Below, in pieces: positions 34,293 through 43,767 of a stretch of DNA of 64,000 bases. The stretch spans positions 1 to 64,000 of the forward strand of contig CAZDWC010000010.1 of NCBI GenBank assembly GCA_964509075.1, in the 5' to 3' direction. Position 1 is the stretch's first letter; each line of letters starts with the position of its first letter. Source of the DNA: UBA7239 sp964509075 (GTDB lineage: Bacteria > Pseudomonadota > Gammaproteobacteria > Pseudomonadales > UBA7239). The notes under the pieces were generated by a model that did no database searches, was not told where the DNA came from, and saw nothing but the letters and a program-made list of their open reading frames with translations. Both the position numbers and the translations under genes were made by a program.

Positions 34293-35260
34293 GCGCAGCG
34301 CCCGCTGCGCACGGCAGTCAATTGCGCCAGTACTGATACCGCAATTTCCATTGGTGTCTTGCTGCCGGTGTCGAGCCCGATAGGCGCATGCAAGCGCGAC
34401 AACTGTTCTGGCGTGACATCCAGCAGCTGCAAACGCTCACGACGTTTTTCCGAAGTGCGCAATGACCCCATCGCTCCAATATAAAATGCGCGTGTACTAA
34501 AAGCTTCCATCAAACCCATGTCATCAATGCGCGGATCATGCGTCAGCGCCAGAATGGCACAATGCGTGTCATCACCGTATTGACGCACGGCATCGTCCGG
34601 CAAATCCGCCAGCAGCTGCACACCGCCGACATCCCAACGCGCGCGCGCATCAGCGCGCGGATCGCAAACCAGTACTTCGTAATCCATCAGCAATGCCACC
34701 TGTGCCACGGCGCGCGACACTTCACTGACGCCGATCAGCAGCAAGCGGTATTGCGGGCCCAGACACTGGCCGAACGAGAGCAGGCGACAACTCGCATCTT
34801 CTTCAACACACAAAAGCGATTTCTCATCGCTAGCGGAAACCGCCGACTGCTTTCCCGAGACAAAATCGCGCACGAAAAAAATACGTTGCCGCGCCGTCAG
34901 CGCTTCAACAATCGCCGCGACGCTTGCACACAAAACAGCTGAAGAAATCAAGCGCTCGATCACAACATCCAGAATGCCGCCACAGGGCAAGCGCAAGCGC
35001 TCTGCTTCTTCCGCTGTTGCGCCATAACGCAAACGCGTGACCGGTTGATTGAATTCACCGGCGACAATGCGCGCCAGCAAATCGTCTTCAACACAACCCC
35101 CCGACAGCGAACCCACAAACGCGCCCGACGCATTGCAGGCCAGCAGAGAACCCGCAGGGCGTGGCGACGAGCCCCATGTGGAGAGCACCGTGCACAACCA
35201 AACCGTCTTTCCCTCAGACAACCAGCGCTGCACCTGCTGAAAAACATCGAGATCGCGCAA
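34289..35260 (-). CDS. XdhC-family molybdenum hydroxylase maturation protein
   Basis: Maturation factor of about 323 residues that binds Mo cofactor and inserts it, after sulfuration, into xanthine-oxidase type enzymes. The first domain has TVLSTWGSSPRPAGSLLA and GSLSGGCVEDDL. The C-terminal Rossmann domain has LLLIGVSEVSRAVAQVALLMDYEVLVCDPR and IGAMGSLRTSEKRRERL. No ATG is suitable; TTG 35260, four bases after the upstream stop, gives the family N-terminus. An earlier start would translate the end of the upstream gene in another frame. Confidence 0.85.
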   Translation of the reverse strand: MRDLDVFQQVQRWLSEGKTVWLCTVLSTWGSSPRPAGSLLACNASGAFVGSLSGGCVEDDLLARIVAGEFNQPVTRLRYGATAEEAERLRLPCGGILDVVIERLISSAVLCASVAAIVEALTARQRIFFVRDFVSGKQSAVSASDEKSLLCVEEDASCRLLSFGQCLGPQYRLLLIGVSEVSRAVAQVALLMDYEVLVCDPRADARARWDVGGVQLLADLPDDAVRQYGDDTHCAILALTHDPRIDDMGLMEAFSTRAFYIGAMGSLRTSEKRRERLQLLDVTPEQLSRLHAPIGLDTGSKTPMEIAVSVLAQLTAVRSGRCA

Positions 35261-35264
35261 GGAG

Positions 35265-37454
35265 TCACAACACCAACGGTAAATCGCGCAGGCGTTTGCC
35301 TGTGGCCGCAAACAAGGCATTGGCCACTGCCGGCGCCACGGGCGGCACCGCCACTTCACCAATGCCGCCCGGCTTTTCCATGCTCGGCACGATATACGCA
35401 GCAATATCAGGTGACTCATTGATACGCAACACTGGCAGATCGTGAAAATTGCTCTGCGCACAGGCGCCATCGCGAATCTCGACGCCGTTTTTCAGCACGG
35501 CCGTGAGGCCGTAAATCGCTCCACCTTCCATCTGTGCGATAACCTGATCCGGATTGATGACAAAACCGCAATCCACGGCAATCACCAGACGCGTGACACG
35601 AAATTCACTGCCGGTCACCAGAACATCGGCAACCATCGCCACCACGGAACCAAAGGATTCGTGCACGGCAATACCGCGACCGAAACCGGCAATGCGCGGC
35701 TGCACCTGCCACGCGGATTTTTCCACGGCAAGTTCCAACGCAGCGAGATGACGCGGCGCGTCTTTCAGGTACGCGCGACGGAATGCCACCGGATCCTGCT
35801 GCGCCGTGTGCGCCACTTCGTCAATGAAACCTTCCACGGCAAATGCATTGAATGAATGCGCTACCGAACGCCAGAAACCGGTGGGCACACCAGCATCCAC
35901 GTGAACCAAGCCAGCCTTGCGATTGGCAATGGCATACGGAATTTTTGTACCTTCCCCCATCGACACATCGTAAGGCCCGACTTTGACCACGCCCTGGCCT
36001 ATGCCGCGCGCAATTTTTTCCGGCACCCAGGTTGGCAGAATCCCGTGCATCAAATCCACACCGAAACCACTCAACACGCTGGTACTGGCGAAATCGTGGT
36101 GCCAGCCAGTGACCTTACCTTGCGCATCGAAGGCGGCACGCAATTTGTGAAAAGCCGGCGGGCGATAGTAATCGTGTTGCATATCATCTTCGCGCGACCA
36201 CATCAGCTTCACCGGCACACCCGGCTGCTGCACGGCAATCGCTGCCGCTTCACCGGCAAAATCCACATAACCACGTCGACCGAAGCCACCGCCGAGGAAT
36301 GTACTCTCCACACTGATATTGTCTTGCGGGATGCCAGTGAAATGCGATGCCACGGCGCGTGCAATCATCGCCGTCTGTGTTGGCGCCCACAGCGTGAGCT
36401 GCCCATCTTTATACAAGGCCGTGCAGTTCTGCGGCTCCATCGGGCTGTGGTGAAAAAACGGCGCCGTGTATTCGGCTTCAACTGTTTTCGCGGCTGCAGC
36501 AAATGCCTGTTCGACATCGCCTTCCTTCATCACAGCAAACGGTTTTGCATCCTTGCCGAGTGCATTTTTCTGGCCTTGCACAATCGTCGCGGTATCAAGG
36601 CCAGCCAACGGCCCCTTGTTCCATTGCACCACCAATTTGCCTGCAGCCTTGCGTGCCTGCCAGTAACCATCCGCGACGATGGCCACACCACTGTGAATCG
36701 GAAATACCGCGTGCACACCCGGCAAAGCATCGACACTGCTTTTATCGAAAGCTTGCAAAGAGCCGCCGAATTGCGGGCAGCGCACCACCACCGCTACTTT
36801 CATGCCCGGCTTGACAACATCCACACCGTATTGCGTTTTGCCCTGCACCTTGTCGGCACTGTCGAAGCGCTTCAGCGATTTGCCCAGCCAGCGATACTGT
36901 TCCGGTTTTTTCAGCTCCAGCGTCGATGGCAATTTTTGTTGCGCCGCATGCACCGCGAGATCGCCATAGCTCAAACGCTGTTGACCATCCGGATGCAACA
37001 CAAATCCGTTATCGGTTTTGCATTGTGACGCATTGACCTGCCACTGCTGCGCAGCCGCCGCCAACAGCATGGCTCGCGCACCAGCACCGGCTTCACGCAG
37101 AGGCTCCCAACCCGTCATGATGCTGGTACTGCCACCGGTGATCTGCACGGCCATCGCCGGATTCTTGAACGCCGCATGCGCACCGGCAAATTCGATTGTC
37201 ATTTTTGCTGGATCAAAATCCAGCTCTTCGCCAATGATCGCCGACAGCGAAGTCATCACGCCCTGCCCCATCTCGGCCTTGTCGAGCTGAAAAACCACTT
37301 CGCCTTGCGGCGTGATCTGCAACCAGGCATTCGGCTGGAAACTGCCAGCACGCGTGTGCGGCACCGGAGCCGGTGCACGCAAGGAAAAACCGAGCAGCAA
37401 ACCGCCGCCCAACACGCCGGAACCGATCAGGAATTTGCGACGCGACAATTTCAT
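35265..37454 (-). CDS. Molybdopterin-binding subunit of aldehyde/isoquinoline oxidoreductase (IorB-like)
   Basis: Large subunit, 729 residues, of a xanthine-oxidase family Mo hydroxylase. A twin-arginine signal opens it (LSRRKFLIGSGVLGGGLLLGF), so the enzyme is exported folded to the periplasm. Mo-cofactor blocks include FLGGGFGRRGYVDFAGEAA, GEGTKIPYAIANRKAGLVHVDAGVPTGFWRSV and the active-site Glu in GGIGEVAVPP. The fused N-terminal half with PMEPQNCTALY fits isoquinoline 1-oxidoreductase beta subunits. It overlaps the Fe-S subunit by four bases. The substrate is unknown, with aldehydes or N-heteroaromatics the usual choices. Confidence 0.9.
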   Translation of the reverse strand: MKLSRRKFLIGSGVLGGGLLLGFSLRAPAPVPHTRAGSFQPNAWLQITPQGEVVFQLDKAEMGQGVMTSLSAIIGEELDFDPAKMTIEFAGAHAAFKNPAMAVQITGGSTSIMTGWEPLREAGAGARAMLLAAAAQQWQVNASQCKTDNGFVLHPDGQQRLSYGDLAVHAAQQKLPSTLELKKPEQYRWLGKSLKRFDSADKVQGKTQYGVDVVKPGMKVAVVVRCPQFGGSLQAFDKSSVDALPGVHAVFPIHSGVAIVADGYWQARKAAGKLVVQWNKGPLAGLDTATIVQGQKNALGKDAKPFAVMKEGDVEQAFAAAAKTVEAEYTAPFFHHSPMEPQNCTALYKDGQLTLWAPTQTAMIARAVASHFTGIPQDNISVESTFLGGGFGRRGYVDFAGEAAAIAVQQPGVPVKLMWSREDDMQHDYYRPPAFHKLRAAFDAQGKVTGWHHDFASTSVLSGFGVDLMHGILPTWVPEKIARGIGQGVVKVGPYDVSMGEGTKIPYAIANRKAGLVHVDAGVPTGFWRSVAHSFNAFAVEGFIDEVAHTAQQDPVAFRRAYLKDAPRHLAALELAVEKSAWQVQPRIAGFGRGIAVHESFGSVVAMVADVLVTGSEFRVTRLVIAVDCGFVINPDQVIAQMEGGAIYGLTAVLKNGVEIRDGACAQSNFHDLPVLRINESPDIAAYIVPSMEKPGGIGEVAVPPVAPAVANALFAATGKRLRDLPLVL

Positions 37455-37972
37455 ACTGCACCTCCATTGGCGCGAACACGATCGGTTGCCGGATCAAAAA
37501 ACGCCACACCGACACCCTGTTCCTTTTGCATGCTTTTTGCCGCCGCCTGTATCGCTTTGACAATGCGTGGATAAGTCCCGCAACGACAGATATTGCCGGA
37601 CATGGCCGAACGGATATCGTCTTCGGAAGGATTGGCATTGTGTGCGAGCAAGCCGATGGCACTCATGATTTGTCCCGGCTGGCAGTAGCCGCACTGCGAG
37701 ACATTTTCATCCAGCCACGCCTGCTGCACCACATGATTGCCGCCCAGGCCTTCGATGGTCGTCACCTGCTGGCCGGCTACGCTGGCGATCGGCAGCACAC
37801 AACTGCGCATAGGGCTGCCGTTGATCAACACCGTGCACGCACCGCACAAGCCCTGACCGCAACCGAACTTGGTGCCGGTCTTCTGCAGCACATCGCGCAG
37901 CGCCCACAACAGCGGCATGTCATTGTCCACATCCAGCGAGACCGTCTCGCCATTCAACCAGAACACGATCAT
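37451..37972 (-). CDS. [2Fe-2S] subunit of the molybdenum hydroxylase (IorA-like)
   Basis: Small electron-transfer subunit of 173 residues. A plant-type ferredoxin cluster is bound by Cys38, Cys43, Cys46 and Cys58 (CGQGLCGACTVLINGSPMRSC). A second cluster in a helical domain uses Cys94, Cys97, Cys129 and Cys131 (CGYCQPG, CRCG). It carries no signal of its own and probably travels with the Tat-bearing large subunit. No FAD subunit is encoded, as in IorAB-type enzymes, which pass electrons to cytochromes. Confidence 0.93.
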   Translation of the reverse strand: MIVFWLNGETVSLDVDNDMPLLWALRDVLQKTGTKFGCGQGLCGACTVLINGSPMRSCVLPIASVAGQQVTTIEGLGGNHVVQQAWLDENVSQCGYCQPGQIMSAIGLLAHNANPSEDDIRSAMSGNICRCGTYPRIVKAIQAAAKSMQKEQGVGVAFFDPATDRVRANGGAV

Positions 37973-37993
37973 TTCAATGACTCCACTCGCATT

Positions 37994-39994
37994 TCAATAA
38001 TTCCACTCGATTCCCAGAAAAATACTGCGCGGCAGACCGACAAAATAGCGCGGCTGCACCGGCGGCTTTACCGTGACGTCGGCGCGCTCGGCATAATCTT
38101 CATTAGTCATGTTCATCAATCGCGCAAACACTGTCCAACGCGTATCCAGTGCCTGCTGCACGCGCAGATTCAACAGATCGTGCCCCGTATACTCAAAAAG
38201 GTTTTCCGCATCCAGATAATATTTACCCATATGCTGCCATTCCAGTTCCGCGCGCAAGCCGGCATGTTGCCAACCCCATTGCACCGCACCCAACGTGCGC
38301 GGCGCCGTATCCATGATGTTGCCATCTGCCCCGGCCACCACATCACTGTTGTAGCGATGCTCCGCATACGCGGCTTCGATGGCGACAAACCAGCCGGACT
38401 GCCACTGCTGCTGCACGCTGAATTCCACACCGCGATGCACAGTGCGCGCATCATCGTCCAACACATTGGCCGAATTGCGCACAATGACGTGATCCTTGCG
38501 CATATCGAACAAGGCAATGGCCCAATCAGTACCTGTCTGGTTTTTTCCGCGCCAGCCTATCTCGGCTGCATCCATCGACTCTGCGCCAATATCCGCTTGC
38601 CCATTCTGCAGGCGATACAACTCGGCCGTCTGCGGTGCGCGTTTGCCGGCAGACAGGCTGGCATACCACTCATTGTCTGCCGCGTCGGTGTAGACCATAC
38701 CCAGGCGCGGTGACAGCAAGGTGAAACCATCACCACGATCTGCAGGTCGCACATACTTGCCTGAAACACCATCGCCGATGCGGTTGTCATAGTCATAGAA
38801 AATACGATCTGCTCGCGCGCCGAGTTGTGCATCAATACGATCACTGACATGCCAGACCACTTCCTGCCACAACGCGGCAGTGTGCATGGCAACACGGTAA
38901 TCGTAGTGATCGCCCTGCGGCGAGCCGGCTACCATCGGCAAGGCCTGCCACTCCTGCGTCCAGGCAGTTGCCGTTTCCACTTCTGCACCGGCATGCCATG
39001 CGCCCCAGGCAAAATGGTCACGCTGCATCAATCCCTGTACACCAACACTGTTGTGGCCGTTTTTTTCCAGAGGCTGACCCGGATTGAAATGCTGGGTGAA
39101 ATCCATATCGCTGTGACGCAGATATGGCTTGATGCTGTAGCGATAGTCATCATCACTCCAATCCCAGGATTGCACATAGCGAAAGGCATTTGCATCGCGA
39201 TAAGCATCGGGATTCGGATTCTCGGTTTTGCGTGCATCATCCTGGTAGGCATCTGCACCGACCAGATAACCGATACTCTGCTGATCCAGTCGCGTCGCAG
39301 TAAAGGAGTGCGTCAACTGCACATCTGATAACTGCTGCTGGAATTTTGCCGAGAGTTTTTGCTGATCAAAACCACTGCTGTCCTGATAACCGCCATCGTG
39401 CGTATTATTGAATGCCACATAACCTGCATCCAACGCCTGTTTCCACATCAGGCGTGCATAATCATTGGGGCCGCCTTCGACTCGCACAGTGCTGTCTTGC
39501 TGTTGCACAGGCAGAGTCAATACATTGATGACACCGTGTACCGCATTGGCACCGTACAACGAGCCGCCCTGCGCACCGCGCAGCACTTCTACACCACCGG
39601 CCTGCTCGGTATTCATTTCCATCAACTGGTTGGCATTGCAAAAACCACTGGGGCGTACCGGCACGCCGTCTTCTGCGTAAAGCACTTCGCCACAGGCACC
39701 TGCGCCTGTCCATACCGGCGAACGCAATGCCGTGAGATGCTCCTGCCCGCCGCCGCGACTGACCCAAACGCCGGCAACGCGGTTCAGCAATTCGGCGGGA
39801 TGCGCGGCATTGACTTGCTCGACATCCGCTGCGCTGATGATTTCCGCCTTGCCCGGCAAGGTTTGCGCACGCGTTCCGACCACCTCGATGGTTTGCAATT
39901 CATTAATGGTTTGCAACACATCATCGGCAAATGCCGGCAGAACCGGCAGGCACAGCAACCACAACAGACATCGCCAACGCACGGTATCGCTCAA
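37994..39994 (-). CDS. TonB-dependent outer-membrane receptor
   Basis: Ligand-gated outer-membrane transporter of 666 residues. The signal peptide ends near PAFA. The plug has LQTIEVVGTRAQTLPGKAEIISAADVEQ and VEVLRGAQGGSLYGANAVHGVINVLT, and the 22-strand barrel ends in FLGIEWNY. The start overlaps the NTF2 gene by four bases and the Fe-S subunit follows 21 bases on. Such an operon position suggests import of the Mo-hydroxylase substrate into the periplasm, where that enzyme acts (inference). Confidence 0.92.
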   Translation of the reverse strand: MSDTVRWRCLLWLLCLPVLPAFADDVLQTINELQTIEVVGTRAQTLPGKAEIISAADVEQVNAAHPAELLNRVAGVWVSRGGGQEHLTALRSPVWTGAGACGEVLYAEDGVPVRPSGFCNANQLMEMNTEQAGGVEVLRGAQGGSLYGANAVHGVINVLTLPVQQQDSTVRVEGGPNDYARLMWKQALDAGYVAFNNTHDGGYQDSSGFDQQKLSAKFQQQLSDVQLTHSFTATRLDQQSIGYLVGADAYQDDARKTENPNPDAYRDANAFRYVQSWDWSDDDYRYSIKPYLRHSDMDFTQHFNPGQPLEKNGHNSVGVQGLMQRDHFAWGAWHAGAEVETATAWTQEWQALPMVAGSPQGDHYDYRVAMHTAALWQEVVWHVSDRIDAQLGARADRIFYDYDNRIGDGVSGKYVRPADRGDGFTLLSPRLGMVYTDAADNEWYASLSAGKRAPQTAELYRLQNGQADIGAESMDAAEIGWRGKNQTGTDWAIALFDMRKDHVIVRNSANVLDDDARTVHRGVEFSVQQQWQSGWFVAIEAAYAEHRYNSDVVAGADGNIMDTAPRTLGAVQWGWQHAGLRAELEWQHMGKYYLDAENLFEYTGHDLLNLRVQQALDTRWTVFARLMNMTNEDYAERADVTVKPPVQPRYFVGLPRSIFLGIEWNY

Positions 39995-40497
39995 CCAAAA
40001 TCACCGAGAAAACGATTCTTGTATTCAAAGACCAGACTGGCATTGCGTGACGTGGTTTCTTCATAGACGCGCTTGTAACCAATGGAGGCGATGCGCCAAC
40101 CGGCATCCGTTTTTACATAGCGCTCGTCATAGAAAGCCGTGCCTGCGATGCAGAAATGTTTTTCAGGATCGCGACTGACCGTATTGATAACAGCATCGGT
40201 GAGATACCAGACACCGCGCGCTTCGCTCAGCTTTTCATTGAAGGTGATTTCCGGATGGTGCACCTGATGTTTGGTGACAACGCGCTTGTGGCTGAGCGCC
40301 TGCGACAGGAATGCCATCACCGCTTCGCGGCCTTCGTAGCTGTGCTTGCCATCGGAATAGGTGCTGACCACATCCGGCGTGAACAGTGCCGCGACCTCAT
40401 CCCACTGTTTGAGATCCAGATGGCGCAAATAGGCGTATTTCAGTTGTTTGATGTCTTCGATGGCGACAAGGCGCGCCAGCTGCTGTTCGCTGTTCAT
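39991..40497 (-). CDS. NTF2-fold (SnoaL-like) protein heading the Mo-hydroxylase operon
   Basis: Protein of 168 residues beginning MNSEQQLARLVAIEDIKQLKYAY split as usual for SnoaL_4 proteins, then LDLKQWDEVAALFTPDVVSTYSDGK. The fold hosts isomerases, cyclases and dehydratases as well as binding proteins; Asp and His of possible catalytic use are present. It is the first gene of six (NTF2, TonB receptor, Fe-S subunit, Mo subunit, xdhC, mocA-like). ATG 40497 is chosen over an upstream extension with no family match. Confidence 0.75.
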   Translation of the reverse strand: MNSEQQLARLVAIEDIKQLKYAYLRHLDLKQWDEVAALFTPDVVSTYSDGKHSYEGREAVMAFLSQALSHKRVVTKHQVHHPEITFNEKLSEARGVWYLTDAVINTVSRDPEKHFCIAGTAFYDERYVKTDAGWRIASIGYKRVYEETTSRNASLVFEYKNRFLGDFG

Positions 40498-40593
40498 GCG
40501 GGATCCTCCGGGTGAGTGATCCATCATAGCGGGCAGACACACCCCCGCCATACGCAATAATGCGCAACAGCTTCGCAATCGATACTGCAACAG

Positions 40594-40646
40594 CTTCATC
40601 TGAACTGCACCGACTTCATCTGAGCTTCATGTCGCTGTGATAAAAT
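40594..40646 (+). promoter_or_regulatory. Direct-repeat operator and -10 box before the GT39 pair
   Basis: CTTCAT occurs at 40594-40599, 40614-40619 and 40625-40630. The last two are separated by five bases, giving CTTCAT-N5-CTTCAT, the layout of OmpR/PmrA-type response-regulator sites (PmrA: CTTAAT-N5-CTTAAT). TAAAAT at 40641-40646 may be the -10 box, 28 bases before the start codon. Confidence 0.4.
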
Positions 40647-40673
40647 TTTTTCCTGCCACTTACGGACTACGCA

Positions 40674-42020
40674 ATGACCGCAACCCTATCTGCATCCAGC
40701 ACGGGCAGCTCCAGCAACGCCGCAAAATCACGGCCACACCTGCTGCTGTTGCTGGCCACGACACTGATCGTGCTGCTCAACCTGTTTACCGGTCTTGGCG
40801 ACATGCCCATCAGCCGCATTCAGGAAGCGCGCGTTGCCGGCACCGCACAGGAAATGCTGGATCGCCACGAATTCCTCATGCCCTACTTCCAGGGGGAAAT
40901 ACGCTTGCAGAAGCCGCCGCTGGCCTACTGGGTGGCAACAGCCGGTTACCTCGTGTACGGCGAACGCAGCCACTGGGCACTGCGTTTTTTCACGGCCTGT
41001 ATTGGCCTGTGCAGCCTGCTGGTGCTCTACCGCTGGGTGGCGCGCGAAACCGACGGCAATACCGCCTGCTTCACTGTGCTGTGCATGGTCTCCAGCCTCA
41101 TCCCCCTGAAGATGTCTCGCGTTGCCGAAACCGATCCGCTGTTGATGTTCGCACTGATTGTTGCCGTATTTCTTGTCTATCAATTGCTTTTCACCGACAA
41201 ATACAAACCGCAGCTGGTGCTGGCACTCTACACCGCCATGGGATTCGGCATGCTGAGCAAAGGGCCGCCGGCACTGGCCATTCCACTGGGATTGCTGCTC
41301 GTCACCGCCATCACGCAAAAAAAACTGCCCGTGCTCGCACGACTGCTGTCACCCGCCGGCATTCTCGTATTCCTGCTGCTGTCTTGCAGTTGGTACGCGT
41401 ATGTCTACCACGTTGAGCCCGATGCACTGCTGCGAACACTGAGCAAGGAAACCGATGACACCTACTTGCACGGCGATCATTACGAACCCTTTTATTACTA
41501 CCTGAACCACGGCGCCGGCTATTACGCACCGTGGTCATTGCTGGTACTGCCTTGCGGTGTCTGGCTGTGGCAGCAACGGCAACAACTCCCCTCGCTCATC
41601 CGCTTCACTTGCAGCTGGTTTGTGCTGGTGTTCTGCATTCTCTCTTTCAATGCCAACAAGCAGGCCCACTACAGCTTGTTGCTGGCGCCCTCCTTTGCCA
41701 TCCTCATGGCGTATTACCTGCAACACGCCGCAGGACGCTTCCGGACCATCAACACGATTTTCTGCATCGCACTCGCTGCGGCCTGCACCATAGGATCGGC
41801 CGTCATGATGCAACGTCACCCGGTTCTACCGGTGTTCTTTTTCACAGGCACTGCCGTCATCGTTGCGTCCGTGATCATTTTCAGAAAATCCGGCCTGCAG
41901 CAAGCCTGCATGATTCTGCTCGCCGGCAGCGTTGCCATGGCGACGATTCTGCACGGCCTTGCCGACGACAGCGCGAGCACTGCTACCGCACGCACCCACA
42001 GTGGAAACGTTGTTCCATGA
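40674..42020 (+). CDS. GT39-family membrane glycosyltransferase (ArnT-like), first
   Basis: Polytopic glycosyltransferase of 448 residues using a polyprenyl-phosphate sugar donor. The N-terminal loop has PISRIQEARVAGTAQEMLDRHEFLMPYFQG and RLQKPPLAYW, matching ArnT-type proteins, where the acidic residue before AR is catalytic. About ten to twelve hydrophobic segments follow. It is shorter than ArnT (about 550) and lacks much of the C-terminal periplasmic domain. It overlaps the second GT39 gene by four bases. Acceptor may be lipid A or another glycan. Confidence 0.82.
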   Translation: MTATLSASSTGSSSNAAKSRPHLLLLLATTLIVLLNLFTGLGDMPISRIQEARVAGTAQEMLDRHEFLMPYFQGEIRLQKPPLAYWVATAGYLVYGERSHWALRFFTACIGLCSLLVLYRWVARETDGNTACFTVLCMVSSLIPLKMSRVAETDPLLMFALIVAVFLVYQLLFTDKYKPQLVLALYTAMGFGMLSKGPPALAIPLGLLLVTAITQKKLPVLARLLSPAGILVFLLLSCSWYAYVYHVEPDALLRTLSKETDDTYLHGDHYEPFYYYLNHGAGYYAPWSLLVLPCGVWLWQQRQQLPSLIRFTCSWFVLVFCILSFNANKQAHYSLLLAPSFAILMAYYLQHAAGRFRTINTIFCIALAAACTIGSAVMMQRHPVLPVFFFTGTAVIVASVIIFRKSGLQQACMILLAGSVAMATILHGLADDSASTATARTHSGNVVP

Positions 42021-43468
42021 ACAGAACCACAAATCTTTCACTGCGCCATGCGCAACTCGCCGTTGCTGCCGCCGCAGTGCTCATCGTGTTCTGGGGGCTG
42101 GGGGCAGTGCCGCTGCTGTCATTCAATGAAGCACGCCGTGCCGTGCCAGTTGCCGGCATGTACCAGACACACAACTGGTTGCTGCCGTATCTCAATGGCG
42201 AACTGTATATCGACAAGCCACCACTGTTTTACTGGGCAGCACTGCTGTGCGCCAAACTGTTTGCCGTGGTGAATGAATGGACACTGCGCCTGCCTTCTGC
42301 ACTGGCGGCACTGGCAACCTTGTGGATGACTTATCGCACCACGGCAAAATTCGAAAACACACAGACAGCCGTGCTGGCGACACTGGTCTTGTTGTGCTGC
42401 GCCGATTTTGCAAGTTTTGCACGCCGCAGTGAAATCGAGATGCTGCTCACGGCACTGTGCGGCGGCGCGATTTTTTTCGCGCATGATTTTATCTGCAAAC
42501 AAAGCAACAAACTCTCCGTATACGCCAGCTACGCACTGACCGGGCTGGCGCTGTTATGCAAAGGCCCGGTGGCATTGCTGTTTGTGCAACTGCCGGTTTT
42601 GCTGTTTGCCCTTGCGCACCGCGATGCGCGCGCACGCGCCTACCTGCTGTGCTGGCCGGCATGGCTGCTGATGCTGACCATCGGTGTTTCCTGGTATGCC
42701 GCCGTCACTCTGGAAGAAGGTAAGGACATCTGGCAGCGCGTCATCAAGACCGATATCCACGGCAAGATCAGCGGCGGCAACAACAGCTCCGATCCTTTCT
42801 ACAGTTATCTGGTCGCCGTCATCGTCAACTTCCTGCCCTGGACCTTGTTGTTGCTCGCACGTGCGCGCAGCAACTGGCACTGCATCACGCAAAACCTCTC
42901 GCGGCGATTTTTCCTGTATGCCTTTGTCTCCCCCTTCATTCTCCTGTCACTGATGGGCGACAAACACATCAAATACCTGCTGCCGGCGTATCCGGCATTT
43001 GCCGTGCTGTGCGCCAGCTGTCTCATGTCGCTATGGGATAAAGCCAACACAAACTGGCAGCGCGCCGGCAAGATCATCGCCTGCGTTTTACCGCTGTCCG
43101 TATTTTCCTTCTTTGCCTTTTTTGAAGCACAAATACTCATTCACCGCCATCAAGCCCTGCCCATCTTCGCCTCGCTGCAAAAAAGCTATCCGGACACACA
43201 ACTTGTCAGTTACAAGGAAGTCGACATGCGCACGGTGTACTACTACGGCAAACCAATACCGGAAGCTGCCGCGCCCGACATCACCACAGCACAACAACAA
43301 GCACAGCCGGTACTACTGTTACTGGAAAAAGTGAAGTGGGAAAAAGCCGTCGATCTCAGCGGCTGGCAACCGATCATGACAATCGAGCCTTATATCGGCA
43401 GTGACCAGACCGCACGGCTCTACGCCAACCCGGCGTTTGTTGCGCGTTACAAACCTGAGTCGAAATAG
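42017..43468 (+). CDS. GT39-family membrane glycosyltransferase (ArnT-like), second
   Basis: Polytopic transferase of 483 residues, a divergent paralogue of the preceding one: LLSFNEARRAVPVAGMYQTHNWLLPYLNGELYIDKPPLFYW matches the same catalytic loop. A small C-terminal soluble domain includes YPDTQLVSYKEVDMRTVYYYG. ATGA overlap with the first gene implies translational coupling. Two different transferases in tandem suggest either two sugars or two acceptors. The repeat copy 3 follows 32 bases after the stop codon. Confidence 0.82.
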   Translation: MNRTTNLSLRHAQLAVAAAAVLIVFWGLGAVPLLSFNEARRAVPVAGMYQTHNWLLPYLNGELYIDKPPLFYWAALLCAKLFAVVNEWTLRLPSALAALATLWMTYRTTAKFENTQTAVLATLVLLCCADFASFARRSEIEMLLTALCGGAIFFAHDFICKQSNKLSVYASYALTGLALLCKGPVALLFVQLPVLLFALAHRDARARAYLLCWPAWLLMLTIGVSWYAAVTLEEGKDIWQRVIKTDIHGKISGGNNSSDPFYSYLVAVIVNFLPWTLLLLARARSNWHCITQNLSRRFFLYAFVSPFILLSLMGDKHIKYLLPAYPAFAVLCASCLMSLWDKANTNWQRAGKIIACVLPLSVFSFFAFFEAQILIHRHQALPIFASLQKSYPDTQLVSYKEVDMRTVYYYGKPIPEAAAPDITTAQQQAQPVLLLLEKVKWEKAVDLSGWQPIMTIEPYIGSDQTARLYANPAFVARYKPESK

Positions 43469-43500
43469 CGTTCAAGAAACCGGCACGGCGCTTTTTAACG

Positions 43501-43599
43501 CCCTCATCCGCCCCTGCGGGGCACCTTCTCCCCCGAGGGGAGAAGGGCAAGCCCCTCTCCCGCATGCGGGAGAGGGTGGCGCAACGCGCCGGGTGAGGG
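43501..43599. repeat. REP/MITE-like palindromic repeat, copy 3 (compact)
   Basis: CCCTCATCCGCCCC at the left and GCGCCGGGTGAGGG at the right bound two hairpins (CCTTCTCCC/GGGAGAAGG and CCCTCTCCC/GGGAGAGGG). It is the cleanest copy, 99 bases. The rest of the gap to 43767 is AT-rich and holds no credible gene. Confidence 0.8.
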
Positions 43600-43767
43600 A
43601 TACGCGGTAGCGAGCAGCGCCGCATGAAATATTTTCATTGCTCGCCATACTTGTTTATTTGCGAAAAATGTAACGCAGAAAGGCAAAACAAAAACGCCCA
43701 GCGGTGCCGAGCGCGTTGTGAACATCAAAGCCGGTTATTTTTTAATCCCTCCGGCACATTTTTCTCA

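Noticed and set aside
35856..37028. 390-codon open frame antisense to the Mo-binding subunit
   Set aside because: His/Arg-rich translation with no motif; it mirrors the codon bias of the real gene.
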